Below, piece after piece: positions 33,513 to 41,027 of a DNA stretch of 41,027 bases. The DNA lies in contig JACAFA010000256.1 in assembly GCA_013388525.1 (NCBI GenBank), forward strand, positions 1 to 41,027. Reading direction: 5' to 3'. Every line of letters begins with the position of its first letter. Positions within the stretch are counted from its first letter, which is position 1. This DNA is from Ignavibacteriaceae bacterium. GTDB lineage: Bacteria; Bacteroidota; Ignavibacteria; Ignavibacteriales; Ignavibacteriaceae. Both the position numbers and the translations under genes were made by a program. The notes under the pieces were generated by a model. That model was not told the origin of the DNA and did not search any database. It saw nothing but the letters and a program-made list of their open reading frames with translations.

Positions 33513-34093
33513 TATTTATTCAATTCCTTCAATGATCTTTTTATTAATTCTTCCAAACTGCATTCAGGTAACTCAATGAGTATTTTATTAACAACTTTCT
33601 CAGACGAAGTAAAATTATAACCCAATGTTGCTAAGGCAGCTACTGCTTCTTTCTGCGAGCTTGGTTTAGCAGATGATATTCCTTCATCTTTTACATCGCT
33701 TACTTTTTTCTTTAGTTCAAGTATTAACCTTTCTGCAGTTTTTCTTCCAATTCCCGGAACTGCAATCATTCTTTCAACGTTGCTTGTAACAATAGCCTGC
33801 TTCAGTTCATCAGTTGAAATTCCTGATAAAAGCCCCAGCGCAGATTTTGGTCCTACACCACTAACAGAAATCAGTAGTTCAAACATTTCTTTTTCAGATT
33901 CTGAATAAAATCCGAAAAGAGTAATTGCGTCTTCCTTCACATTCGTATGAATGAAAAGAGATACGGTTTCCTTTCCACTCAACTTCTCAAATGTGTTGAT
34001 TGAAATTCTTATTTCATATCCAACTCCGTTTACATCGAGAAGAATTTGAGTCGGTTTTGCTGAAATTATTTTTCCTGTTAGATAACCGATCAT
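33512..34093 (-). CDS. ruvA: Holliday junction branch migration protein RuvA
   Basis: 193 residues from ATG at 34093, matching the conserved MIGYLTGKI start; a TTG two codons upstream is less likely. RuvA tetramers bind Holliday junctions and load the RuvB motor. Domain I is an OB fold (VNGVGYEIRIS, LFIHTNVKEDAITLFGF). Domain II carries tandem helix-hairpin-helix motifs (LLISVSGVGPKSALGLL and MIAVPGIGRKTAERLILELK). The C-terminal domain III (EAVAALATLGYNFTSSEKVV) contacts RuvB. Last gene of the recJ-yebC-ruvC-ruvA run. ruvB is not in the window. The 92-base gap to ruvC lacks a strong terminator. Confidence 0.97.
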   Translation of the reverse strand: MIGYLTGKIISAKPTQILLDVNGVGYEIRISINTFEKLSGKETVSLFIHTNVKEDAITLFGFYSESEKEMFELLISVSGVGPKSALGLLSGISTDELKQAIVTSNVERMIAVPGIGRKTAERLILELKKKVSDVKDEGISSAKPSSQKEAVAALATLGYNFTSSEKVVNKILIELPECSLEELIKRSLKELNK

Positions 34094-34184
34094 GGTCAAT
34101 TAAAAATTAAAAATGATAAATTAAAAAATGAGATTAATTGATAAAATAAGACATTTCGATATTTCAAATAAAAATAATAAATGA

Positions 34185-34727
34185 CTATTGTCTGATGACC
34201 CGACCAGGGTTTGCATCAACAAACTCTTTCCAGCTTTTACTCTTTTTAAAAGTTGGTGCTTTCAATCTGAATGCATGACAAAGCGCTATTGCAAGAGCAT
34301 CGCTTTCATCAGGTTTAAATTTAATCTTCTTTGCATTTAAAATCGCCTGGACCATAAAATTAACCTGTTGTTTGGAAGCTGCACCTTTTCCAACTACAGC
34401 TTTTTTTACTTCGCGTGGAGAGTATTCACTTGTCGGAACTTTATTATGAATTGCTGCAAGAAGGGAAACTCCGCGTGCGTAACCAATCTTCATAACTGAT
34501 TGCACATTCTTGCCATAAAAAGCTGTTTCGATAACAAATTCATCAGGCTTGTATATTTTTAGCAGCTTATCAAGCTCATTGTAAATAATTTCAAGTTTTT
34601 CTGAAAGAGATTTGGTTAGAGGAAGTTTGATTATACCGTGAGAGATTCTTCTGAATTTATTATTTGTATATTCAATTAATCCATATCCGGTAATGTTTGT
34701 TCCCGGGTCAACACCGAGTATTATCAT
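34185..34727 (-). CDS. ruvC: Holliday junction resolvase RuvC
   Basis: 180-residue RNase H-fold endonuclease that cuts Holliday junctions symmetrically. Catalytic acidic residues: Asp7 in ILGVDPGTNITGYGLI, Glu66 or so in FVIETAFYGKNVQSVMKIG, and the C-terminal pair in KPDESDALAIALCHAF. The GKGAASKQQVNFMV segment is also typical. Standard length. It lies between yebC (26-base gap) and ruvA (92-base gap) in one direction, the well-known yebC-ruvC-ruvA order. No strong ribosome-binding site before the ATG at 34727. Confidence 0.98.
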   Translation of the reverse strand: MIILGVDPGTNITGYGLIEYTNNKFRRISHGIIKLPLTKSLSEKLEIIYNELDKLLKIYKPDEFVIETAFYGKNVQSVMKIGYARGVSLLAAIHNKVPTSEYSPREVKKAVVGKGAASKQQVNFMVQAILNAKKIKFKPDESDALAIALCHAFRLKAPTFKKSKSWKEFVDANPGRVIRQ

Positions 34728-34753
34728 TATTATTTAGATTAAAAATATTAAAA

Positions 34754-35500
34754 TCAGGATTGCTGCTTAATGAACTCCTCATCAAACTCAGCGTTCGAAT
34801 AAACATTTTGAACATCATCACAGTCCTCAAGACCTTCAATTAATTTCATCATCTTCTCGGCGTTTTCACCTGAAATATTTACAGTATTTTTTGCAATCCA
34901 TTGAAGAGATGCATTGTCGATTGTAAGTTTTTTGTCAATCAGCGCTTTCCTTACAGGTTCAAATGATTCAACGTCAGTTTGAATTTCAAAGAACTCATCT
35001 TCCGTTTGCATATCTTCTGCACCGGCGTTTAATGCTATTTCCATAATTTCGTCTTCAGTTTTACCTTGTTTTGGTAATGTTATAACACCTTTCTTCTGAA
35101 ACATCCACGCAACTGAGCCGCTTTCACCCAGATTTCCGCCGTGTCTGCTGAAGATATGTCTTACTTCAGCAACAGTTCTATTTTTGTTATCTGTTGCTAC
35201 CTCAACTAATATTGCAATACCTCCCGGACCATAACCTTCATAAGTTAGTTCACTGATTGTTGTTCCTTCAAGTTCGCCGGTAGCTTTTTTAATTGCGCGT
35301 TCAATATTATCAGCAGGCATATTAGCAGCCTTTGCATTATCAATTGCAAGCCGGAGTCTCGGGTTTCCTGCGGGATCACCTCCGCCTTCACGAGCAGCAA
35401 TGGTTAATTCCTTAATTAACTTAGTAAAGAGTTTCCCTCTCTTTGCATCTAATGCGCCTTTTTTTCTTCTAATGGTTGCCCACTTTGAATGCCCCGACAT
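34754..35500 (-). CDS. yebC: YebC/PmpR-family DNA-binding or ribosome-associated regulator
   Basis: 248 residues. Opening [20 protein letters not shown] is invariant in the family, followed by [78 protein letters not shown] and [10 protein letters not shown]. YebC proteins are described as transcription regulators, and more recently as factors helping ribosomes through proline stretches. The three-domain length matches (about 240-250). AGGAG at proper spacing before ATG 35500; 13 bases separate it from the recJ stop, so it shares a transcript with recJ upstream and ruvC and ruvA downstream. Confidence 0.97.
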   Translation of the reverse strand: MSGHSKWATIRRKKGALDAKRGKLFTKLIKELTIAAREGGGDPAGNPRLRLAIDNAKAANMPADNIERAIKKATGELEGTTISELTYEGYGPGGIAILVEVATDNKNRTVAEVRHIFSRHGGNLGESGSVAWMFQKKGVITLPKQGKTEDEIMEIALNAGAEDMQTEDEFFEIQTDVESFEPVRKALIDKKLTIDNASLQWIAKNTVNISGENAEKMMKLIEGLEDCDDVQNVYSNAEFDEEFIKQQS

Positions 35501-35513
35501 TTAATATCTCCTT

Positions 35514-37226
35514 TTAAGTTCTTGCTTTTATATCTTTTAATTTTAGTTGCGGAAAAATTCTGTTATCACGTATAGTTTTATCTACCGAGAAAACTATATC
35601 GAGTTGAGAATGATTTTGTATTATCATTTCGTAATGATCTCCCATATTAAACCCGATAGAATCGAAAACTTTATCTGTTCCGGTTTGCTTGAAACCAACA
35701 ACCAGGTGATTGTTTCCGACAATTCTTGGTGTACCTGCGGTTTGAACTCCTTCACTTAAAAAAACAGGTCTGAGATTTCCCGGACCAAATGGAGCAAACT
35801 GATCAAGTATTCGTATAAATTTCGGAGTGATTTCTGCGAATCTGATTTTCGAATCGATGGAAATTTCCTCTGAAAGATCTTCACTTGTTATAGACGACTT
35901 CAGTACTTCATTAAGTCTTGCTCTGAACTCATCAACTTTATCCAATTCAAGAGCAAGCCCTGCTGCTGCCTGATGACCGCCAAAATGCAGAAGCAGATCA
36001 TCGCATTGCTGAAGTGCTTCATAAATATTAAATCCGTTGATGCTTCTTGCAGAGCCTTTGGCAATACCATCAATAGTTGTAAGTAATACAGATGGTCGGT
36101 AATATTTTTCCACTAAACGCGATGCAACTATTCCAATAACGCCAGGATGCCAGTTTTCATTGTGCAAAACGATTGCCAACTCCTCATCAAGATCAATCTG
36201 TGTATCGACTAATTCTTTTGCAGCTTCAAAAGTGTCAACATCAATTTTTCTTCTTTCGTAATTTTCCGTTTCAAGAACTTCAGCAAGCTTCAGAGCATCT
36301 TTTTTATTATTTGCGATTAAAAGATTAACAGCACGTTCAGCATCTCCGAGTCTTCCTACTGCGTTTATTCTTGGTGCAATGGTAAAGACAATTTGCCCGG
36401 AAGTTAAATGTCCGGTTTGAAGTCTGCTCATTTCAATCAAAGCTTCAATTCCGGGACGTGGATTTAAATTGATCTGGTTTAGCCCTTCGTTAACAAGAAT
36501 TCTGTTTTCATCAATAAGCGGGACAATATCTGCAGCGCCGGCAAGAGCAACAAGATCAAGATATTTTAAAGGAAGACCGCGCTTACCAATTCTTTCGCAC
36601 AAGCCCTGTGCAAGTTTAAAAGCCACACCTGCACCTGAAAGATATTTGAAAGGATAATTACAACCGGGTTTTAACGGATCAAGCACTGCAAATGCTCTTG
36701 GAATTTCTTCTTTTGGCTGATGATGATCGCAAATGATTACATCAATTCCCAGTTGATTTGCGTAATCGGTTTCAGTAATCGCGGTGATTCCACAATCTAC
36801 CGCTATCATTAGCTTTGTCCCTTTTTCTTTAACGCTATCTATAGCAGAATTTGAAAGTCCATATCCTTCTTCAAGTCTTCTGGGAATATAAAATTCTACA
36901 TTAGCATCAAGTTCCTTTAGAAACATATACAAAAGTGCAGTAGCACAGGTGCCATCAACATCATAGTCTCCGTAAATGCAAATCTTTTGATTTTCGGTGA
37001 GTGCAGTTATAACTCTTGTTGTAGCTGATTCCATCTGATCCAGAAGGAATGGGTCATAAAGTAAATCAATTGAAGGACGGAAGAATTGTTTAGCCTGGTT
37101 AAAGGTCTTTATATCTCTAAGAACCAGCAGTCTTGCCAGTATCGGGGAGATATTAAGTGAATCCGTAAGCCGTTGAACAGACAGCTCATCGGAAACTTCT
37201 TTTATTTTCCAGTGTTTTCGTCCCAT
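35514..37226 (-). CDS. recJ: Single-stranded-DNA exonuclease RecJ
   Basis: About 570 residues from ATG at 37226 (MGRKHWKIKEV). The open frame continues 37 codons further upstream to 37337, but that part lies in the RNase P RNA and is not coding. RecJ is a 5'-3' single-strand exonuclease for recombination and mismatch repair. DHH motifs: ICIYGDYDVDGTCATALLY (motif I), MIAVDCGITA, VIICDHHQPKEE (DHH motif III) and the AGVAFKLAQGLCE segment; DHHA1 domain near HFGGHQAAAGLALELD; a C-terminal OB-type domain ending FSVDKTIRDNRIFPQLKLKDI. First protein gene of the recJ-yebC-ruvC-ruvA group, 35 bases after rnpB, so some transcripts could span both. Confidence 0.97.
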   Translation of the reverse strand: MGRKHWKIKEVSDELSVQRLTDSLNISPILARLLVLRDIKTFNQAKQFFRPSIDLLYDPFLLDQMESATTRVITALTENQKICIYGDYDVDGTCATALLYMFLKELDANVEFYIPRRLEEGYGLSNSAIDSVKEKGTKLMIAVDCGITAITETDYANQLGIDVIICDHHQPKEEIPRAFAVLDPLKPGCNYPFKYLSGAGVAFKLAQGLCERIGKRGLPLKYLDLVALAGAADIVPLIDENRILVNEGLNQINLNPRPGIEALIEMSRLQTGHLTSGQIVFTIAPRINAVGRLGDAERAVNLLIANNKKDALKLAEVLETENYERRKIDVDTFEAAKELVDTQIDLDEELAIVLHNENWHPGVIGIVASRLVEKYYRPSVLLTTIDGIAKGSARSINGFNIYEALQQCDDLLLHFGGHQAAAGLALELDKVDEFRARLNEVLKSSITSEDLSEEISIDSKIRFAEITPKFIRILDQFAPFGPGNLRPVFLSEGVQTAGTPRIVGNNHLVVGFKQTGTDKVFDSIGFNMGDHYEMIIQNHSQLDIVFSVDKTIRDNRIFPQLKLKDIKART

Positions 37227-37260
37227 AGGAATTTTCAATCTTCTGAAAGAACAAATAAAA

Positions 37261-37713
37261 AGTCCAGTCCTGTAAGCCGAGTTCTGTATCTCATGAGATA
37301 TCCGCTTTGCAGCAACATCCCACAGGATGGCAATCATTTATCTTGTTCCACCATTACTGATGGAATCCAGCGATCTACCCGGAAACCTCCAGAGCGAACA
37401 ACCCTGATTTCCGGTAAACCGGAAAACGGTTTCCCTATTTGATCTTGCTTCGGGTGTGGTTTACCATGCCTGCATTGTTACCAATGTAGCGGTGGGCTCT
37501 TACCCCACCTTTTCACCTTTACCCCGTGAGATAAACTCTAAAAAAATCTCAATAAACCGTGAAATGAAAATCTCACGGGGAAGTTTATTTTCTGTGGCAC
37601 TGTCAATATCCCGCTAAGCGAGACTCCGGGTGTTACCCGGCACCCTGTTCTATGAAGCTCGGACTTTCCTCCCACCATAAAACTTTAAAGTGAGCGATTG
37701 CCCGGACCGAACT
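37261..37713 (-). ncRNA. rnpB: RNase P RNA (bacterial type A-like)
   Basis: The catalytic RNA that removes tRNA 5' leaders; about 453 nt on the minus strand. The 5' end carries the universal segment GAGGAAAGTCCGAGCTTC (about 37659-37676), followed by AGAACAGGGTGCCGGGTAAC. Further on are GGTGAAAAGGTGGGGTAAGA and GCCCACCGC, and the 3' part has the conserved ACAGAACTCGGCTTACAG. P1 ends close the molecule: AGTTCGGTCC at 37704-37713 pairs with GGACTGGACT at 37261-37270, followed by a T-run on the minus strand (37257-37260 AAAA on the plus). P12 is long: CCCCGTGAGAT (37522-37532) pairs with ATCTCACGGGG (37570-37580) around an AT-rich 37-base loop. Ends are taken from P1 and are within a few bases. 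Confidence 0.96.
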
Positions 37714-37850
37714 ATTTTATTTTTCTTCAAAACTTTTTTAGACAATTGGAGAATCCGAAATTCTTAACGAATTTTATTTACTAATTAACTGCGGCAAATA
37801 TACAAAATTGATTATCAGAAATCAGCAGTTTACTTTTTTATTGAACAAAA

Positions 37851-38576
37851 TTATTTATTGGTTTCTTCGGCAATCTCGGAAGAGACCAGAATTCTTCCAC
37901 AATATTCACAATAAAAAAGACGATTATTTTGCCTGATTTCGAGTTGTCTCTGAGAAGGAACAATATTATGACAACCCGAACAAGCCGATCTTTTTATAGT
38001 GGCTACAGCAAGGCCTTTCTTGGCTTTTCTTATTCTCATATAAGAAGAGAGATCGTTTTTCTTTACTTCACTTTCTATCTTTTTCCTTTGTTCAAGAAGC
38101 TTCGACTCTTCTCTCTCATTTGCCTTAATGATTTCTTTTAGGTCTGCTTCCTTTTCCTTGAGTTCATTTTTTAATTCCTCAAGCTTTGGCGTTATCTCCT
38201 CAATTTCCAGTGTGAGCACTTTGCTTCTGTCTGCAAGCGAATTATTTTCAGCTTCGAGCTTATTGATTTGCTCTTCGGTGTGATCTATCTCTTTAGTAAG
38301 AGCATCATATTCTTTATTATTTCTGACCTGGTAAAGCTGTGCTTTGAACTTCTTTTGATTTTCTTTCAGCTTTTCGATTTCATTTTCATTCTCAGCCCTT
38401 CTTGTAATAGATTCTTTCTGCTCTTTTTCTTTGACCTCAATATCTTTGATGAAACCATTAATTTTTTCTTCCAGCTCTCTGACCATATTTGGAAGATCAC
38501 CGCGCAAGTCTTCGAGTTCGTCCAGTTGATTATCAATTTGCTGAAGTTGATATAGAATTTTTAATCTGTTATACAA
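37851..38576 (-). CDS. Coiled-coil protein with C4 zinc ribbon
   Basis: 241 residues, TTG start at 38576. Residues about 5-175 are one long charged coiled coil (heptads such as LYQLQQIDNQLDELEDL and KEIDHTEEQINKLEAENNSL). A C-terminal C4 zinc ribbon follows (zf-RING_7/PF02591): CSGCHNIVPSQRQLEI and FYCEYCGRILV, with two CxxC pairs. Such proteins are widespread, and related ones such as CT398/CdsZ are tied to sigma-54 or secretion functions, but the role is not known for this one. It follows the Nif3-family gene by 2 bases (TAA-AA-TTG, with AGGAG inside the nif3 end), an association seen in many bacteria. Confidence 0.92.
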   Translation of the reverse strand: MYNRLKILYQLQQIDNQLDELEDLRGDLPNMVRELEEKINGFIKDIEVKEKEQKESITRRAENENEIEKLKENQKKFKAQLYQVRNNKEYDALTKEIDHTEEQINKLEAENNSLADRSKVLTLEIEEITPKLEELKNELKEKEADLKEIIKANEREESKLLEQRKKIESEVKKNDLSSYMRIRKAKKGLAVATIKRSACSGCHNIVPSQRQLEIRQNNRLFYCEYCGRILVSSEIAEETNK

Positions 38577-38578
38577 TT

Positions 38579-39703
38579 TTAATTGACTCCTGATTTGTTA
38601 TAAAAAACTATCGGGTTTGTTGAACCCTTAAACTTTAATATTTTGATTTTTTTATTTCCCGTTAAGAATATCTCCAGTCTCTTCTTTATTTCATCCAATA
38701 TTGGTATTTCTGTTTCATAATGTCCGGCATCAATCAACAGAATTTTACTTCCGGCATCCTGGAAAGTGTGATATTTTAAATCAGCAGTAACAAACGCATC
38801 AGCATTTTGATTTATTGCTTCATCAAGTAATTCTCCGCAGGAGCCTCCGCAAACAGCAACGAATTTAATTTTTTTCTTATTACTCTTTGCATATTTCAGA
38901 GTTGCTACTTTGAGTTTTGATGAAACCAAAGCAAGAAAATCATTCGTATTCATTGGATTGCTTAGCTCTCCAATAGCGCCCATTCCAAAGTTTACATTAT
39001 CATTTTTTAATGGGAAAATATCATAAGCTACTTCCTCATAAGGATGTGCTTTCTTCATTACTTTGATAACATTATTAATTTTCCATTCATCAACAAGAAT
39101 TTCGAGCTTAGCTTCTTCAACAGATTCAACCACACCTTTTTTTCCTATAGCAGGATTACTTTCATCGGATCCTTTGAATGTTCCGGTGCCCGGGGTTCTG
39201 AAGCTGCAATGAGAGTATTCACCAATTATTCCACCACCTGATTGATGAATTGCATCAGCCACTTTGTTAACATGAGAAACGGGGACAAACACAGCAAGCT
39301 TAAACTGGTTGCCTGAAAGATTTTTTAAAAATCTAACCTTCTTTAAGTTTAATCTTTTAGCTAACTGATAACTAACACCGTCTTTAGTAAAATCAATGTT
39401 CGTGTGGGCAGAATACAGAACGATTTGATTTTTGATCAGTCTCCCGATCAATCTTGCTTTTGTGTTTTTTGAGAAGTCAAGATTTCTTAACGGGTAGTAT
39501 ATAATTGGATGATGTGTGATAATAAGATTACAATTTTCTTTTATTGCATTTTCAATTACTTCTTCCTGAAGGTCAAGGCTGAGTAATATATTTTTAATTT
39601 TGATTTCCGGATCACCAACCTGCAGTCCGACATTATCTTTCTGCCAGGCAATTCCTTTGGGCGCCCAATCCTCCAGATATTTTATTATTTCTTTTACAGT
39701 CAT
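38579..39703 (-). CDS. Nif3-like dinuclear metal-centre protein
   Basis: 374 residues of the Nif3/YqfO family, long form: residues 1-120 and 260-374 make the split NIF3 domain, with the PII/CutA-like insert between (KLAVFVPVSHVNKVADAIHQ ... HPYEEVAYDIFPL). Metal ligands: His and Asp residues in NLIITHHPIIYYP, LYSAHTNIDFTKDGV and the late LIDAGHYETEIP (His-x-x-x-Glu). CGGSCGELLDEAINQNADAF, TADLKYH also fit. It probably forms a toroidal hexamer; proposed roles include GTP cyclohydrolase-like metal hydrolase activity, but the substrate is uncertain. A hairpin and T-run end 3-4 bases before the ATG at 39703, and no Shine-Dalgarno is visible. Confidence 0.93.
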   Translation of the reverse strand: MTVKEIIKYLEDWAPKGIAWQKDNVGLQVGDPEIKIKNILLSLDLQEEVIENAIKENCNLIITHHPIIYYPLRNLDFSKNTKARLIGRLIKNQIVLYSAHTNIDFTKDGVSYQLAKRLNLKKVRFLKNLSGNQFKLAVFVPVSHVNKVADAIHQSGGGIIGEYSHCSFRTPGTGTFKGSDESNPAIGKKGVVESVEEAKLEILVDEWKINNVIKVMKKAHPYEEVAYDIFPLKNDNVNFGMGAIGELSNPMNTNDFLALVSSKLKVATLKYAKSNKKKIKFVAVCGGSCGELLDEAINQNADAFVTADLKYHTFQDAGSKILLIDAGHYETEIPILDEIKKRLEIFLTGNKKIKILKFKGSTNPIVFYNKSGVN

Positions 39704-39705
39704 TT

Positions 39706-39741
39706 CAAAAAAAAATGCACTTCTCTATTTGAAGTGCATTT
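39706..39741 (-). terminator. Rho-independent terminator directly before the Nif3 start
   Basis: On the minus strand, an 11-bp perfect stem (AAATGCACTTC / GAAGTGCATTT, 39713-39741) is followed by an unbroken T-run ending near 39707. It would end the ispG transcript, yet it lies within the expected 5' leader of the Nif3 gene. Confidence 0.88.
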
Positions 39742-39756
39742 CCATAAATTTTTCTC

Positions 39757-39831
39757 TACCCCGGGATTTTATTATCCCTCATATCAACAATATCAAGGTA
39801 TTTTAAATTTTGCTTACTTTTTGGTCTCATT
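39757..39831 (-). CDS. Possible 24-residue small ORF after ispG
   Basis: An ATG at about 39831 opens MRPKSKQNLKYLDIVDMRDN-KIPG, ending in TAG near 39757, wholly between the ispG stop and the terminator at 39706-39741. The peptide is basic at its N-terminus. There is no visible ribosome-binding site and no family I recognise, so it may be chance. It would be co-transcribed with ispG. Confidence 0.2.
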
Positions 39832-39884
39832 TTAAGTGTCAAAATATAACAGAAAAAGTTTTAACTAACAACCACCAGTAATGG

Positions 39885-41027
39885 TTAGAAAATACCGCTT
39901 TCTGCCGGTTCTGTCCAATTTCCATCTTCTTTAATTAATTCTATTAAATCATCCACAGCCAGAGATGAGCTAACACTCCTTTTTATAATTTCTTTGCCCC
40001 TGTACAATGTTATCTTATCTACTCCGCTGCCAACGTATCCATAATCAGCATCTGCCATTTCGCCGGGACCATTTACAATGCAGCCCATTATTGCAATCTT
40101 TACTCCTTTGAGATGCTCAGTACGTTTTCTAATCATCTCGGTAGTTTCTTGAAGGTCGAAAAGTGTTCTACCGCAGGATGGACAGGCGATGTATTCCGTT
40201 TTCGATATTCTGGTTCTCGTTGCCTGAAGAATTCCAAACAGTGTTCTGTTTATAAATTTTTCTTTTGATTCTTTGACAAACGTTAACTTGCTGGTTTTTT
40301 CAGATTCTGATTTTTCTGTTTCGGTTGTAAGCCAAACACCATCTCCAAACCCATCAATAAGCAATCCGCCAAAGTCAGTTGAAGAGTATAATCGAACATC
40401 ATCAAGTGAAATATTTTGATAATCTCTTTTGATGATTACAGGATTTTTAATTTCCTGGTTTATCAGCTCAAAGAAAAATCTTCTTTGCTCTGCCATTCCG
40501 TGTTCGTTATCTGTTTCTATAGTCAGAACTAATTTCGAATCCGATTTAATTTTACTTAAAAGGTCTTTACTCAGGTCATCTGATTTCAATTTTAAAAATT
40601 TAATTTGATCGAAAAAAGTTTTCTGAGCAAGATACTCGCTAATGGTTAAAAGCGGGTATCTTAATTTTTTTGAATCAAGTTTATTCCAATCAGCATAATC
40701 AATAATTAATTTTAGATTTTCAGGTATTTCAAAATTGATGTTTAGTTTTCCGAGATAAATAATATCAGCGGCAGCATCTGAAAGATACCACTTGTCTGAT
40801 GGCTCGTCGTATTTATAACCAATATCAGTAAAATCTTTTTGATTAGAAATTTTTCTTGAACTATAGTCTGCCACAACAACCGGAACATTACTACCACCGA
40901 TTCCTGATACCTCAAATGTTTCTCTTCTTTTATAACTAATAGGATCAATTGGAATTTCCTCAACGGGTTTTATAGGTTTATGATTTGCTCTTTTTTTATA
41001 CCTGTTTGCCAGAGAGATTGCAACCGG
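39885..41027 (-). CDS. ispG: (E)-4-hydroxy-3-methylbut-2-enyl-diphosphate synthase, 3' part, long form
   Basis: 380 C-terminal residues are visible; the frame is open to the right window edge. A GTG at 40874 is not the true start, because conserved protein sequence continues upstream of it (PVAISLANRYKKRANHKPIK, then VEEIPIDPISYKRRETF and SGIGGSNVPVVVADYSS). IspG reduces methylerythritol cyclodiphosphate to HMBPP with a [4Fe-4S] cluster, the sixth MEP step. The cluster domain has TEYIACPSCGRTLFDLQ (two Cys) and VKIAIMGCIVNGPGE (third Cys and the Glu ligand), then GYVGSGVDKITLYRGKEIIK. The visible part also contains the insert domain (TIETDNEHGMAEQRRFF) found in the long form of Bacteroidota, Chlorobi, chlamydiae and plants rather than the short E. 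coli form. Confidence 0.96.
   Translation of the reverse strand, partial: PVAISLANRYKKRANHKPIKPVEEIPIDPISYKRRETFEVSGIGGSNVPVVVADYSSRKISNQKDFTDIGYKYDEPSDKWYLSDAAADIIYLGKLNINFEIPENLKLIIDYADWNKLDSKKLRYPLLTISEYLAQKTFFDQIKFLKLKSDDLSKDLLSKIKSDSKLVLTIETDNEHGMAEQRRFFFELINQEIKNPVIIKRDYQNISLDDVRLYSSTDFGGLLIDGFGDGVWLTTETEKSESEKTSKLTFVKESKEKFINRTLFGILQATRTRISKTEYIACPSCGRTLFDLQETTEMIRKRTEHLKGVKIAIMGCIVNGPGEMADADYGYVGSGVDKITLYRGKEIIKRSVSSSLAVDDLIELIKEDGNWTEPAESGIF

Noticed and set aside
37227..37337. N-terminal extension of recJ by 37 residues
   Set aside because: The extra codons translate the 3' end of the RNase P RNA and its spacer; the conserved RecJ-like sequence starts at MGRKHWKIKEV.
37714..37850. 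Bacteroidota-type promoter (TATATTTGC at about 37791-37799) for rnpB
   Set aside because: The match to TAnnTTTG is suggestive, but it lies about 80 bases before the mature RNA end and no matching -33 element was clear, so it is not listed as a feature.
39885..40874. Reading the ispG fragment as a complete 329-residue protein starting at GTG 40874
   Set aside because: Conserved IspG sequence continues in frame upstream to the window edge, so this is an internal codon of a truncated gene.
1..41027. CRISPR array, IS element, prophage or tRNA
   Set aside because: No regularly spaced repeat array, transposase, integrase or phage structural gene was seen, and no cloverleaf with a GGTTCAAATCC-like arm was recognised by eye.

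Overview
The window is AT-rich bacterial chromosome from a Bacteroidota/Chlorobiota-type organism, most likely the Ignavibacteria lineage. The main evidence is three secreted proteins ending in the 'NYPNPFNP' class of type IX secretion (T9SS) sorting domain, together with a long-form IspG, a LytTR two-component pair and a mitochondrial-type citrate synthase. No phage, insertion sequence, CRISPR array or tRNA was recognised. Genus-level assignment cannot be made from the sequence alone.

Layout. 1-4445 (minus): a truncated LytTR response regulator with its LytS-type sensor kinase, then rseP and dxr. 4588-9050 (plus): a TPR protein abutting clpX, then a secreted amidotransferase-fold-like protein. 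9047-9419: no intact gene, but a decayed fumarylacetoacetate-hydrolase (FAH) gene and two palindromic repeats. 9420-16741 (minus): citrate synthase, a beta-CASP nuclease, a T9SS-tagged protein, and a tight four-gene run (lhgO, DNA methyltransferase, META lipoprotein, PD-(D/E)XK nuclease-like protein). 16924-18467 (plus): small membrane protein, YceI and LOG-family genes. 18495-20202 (minus): YbaK-type deacylase, GYD protein and DedA-type membrane protein. 20365-33453 (plus): outer-membrane barrel, malQ, thioredoxin-like lipoprotein, an uncharacterised envelope cluster (two lipoproteins, a barrel-transglutaminase fusion, a FecR-TPR protein), two T9SS-tagged subtilases and an intact FAH-family gene. 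33512-41027 (minus): ruvA, ruvC, yebC, recJ, the RNase P RNA gene, a coiled-coil zinc-ribbon protein, a Nif3-family protein and the 3' part of ispG.

How the genes fit together. Housekeeping modules are Holliday-junction processing and recombination repair (ruvA/ruvC/recJ beside yebC), the MEP isoprenoid pathway (dxr at one end, ispG at the other), tRNA maturation (rnpB), proteolysis (clpX, rseP) and central carbon metabolism (gltA, malQ, lhgO). The accessory part is cell-envelope biology: T9SS cargo, lipoproteins, and a probable operon at 24677-28278 that may form one surface system. The most unusual items are the FAH pseudogene with its intact paralogue 23.5 kb away, the candidate restriction-modification pair split by a lipoprotein gene, the barrel-transglutaminase operon, and several families of dispersed palindromic intergenic repeats.
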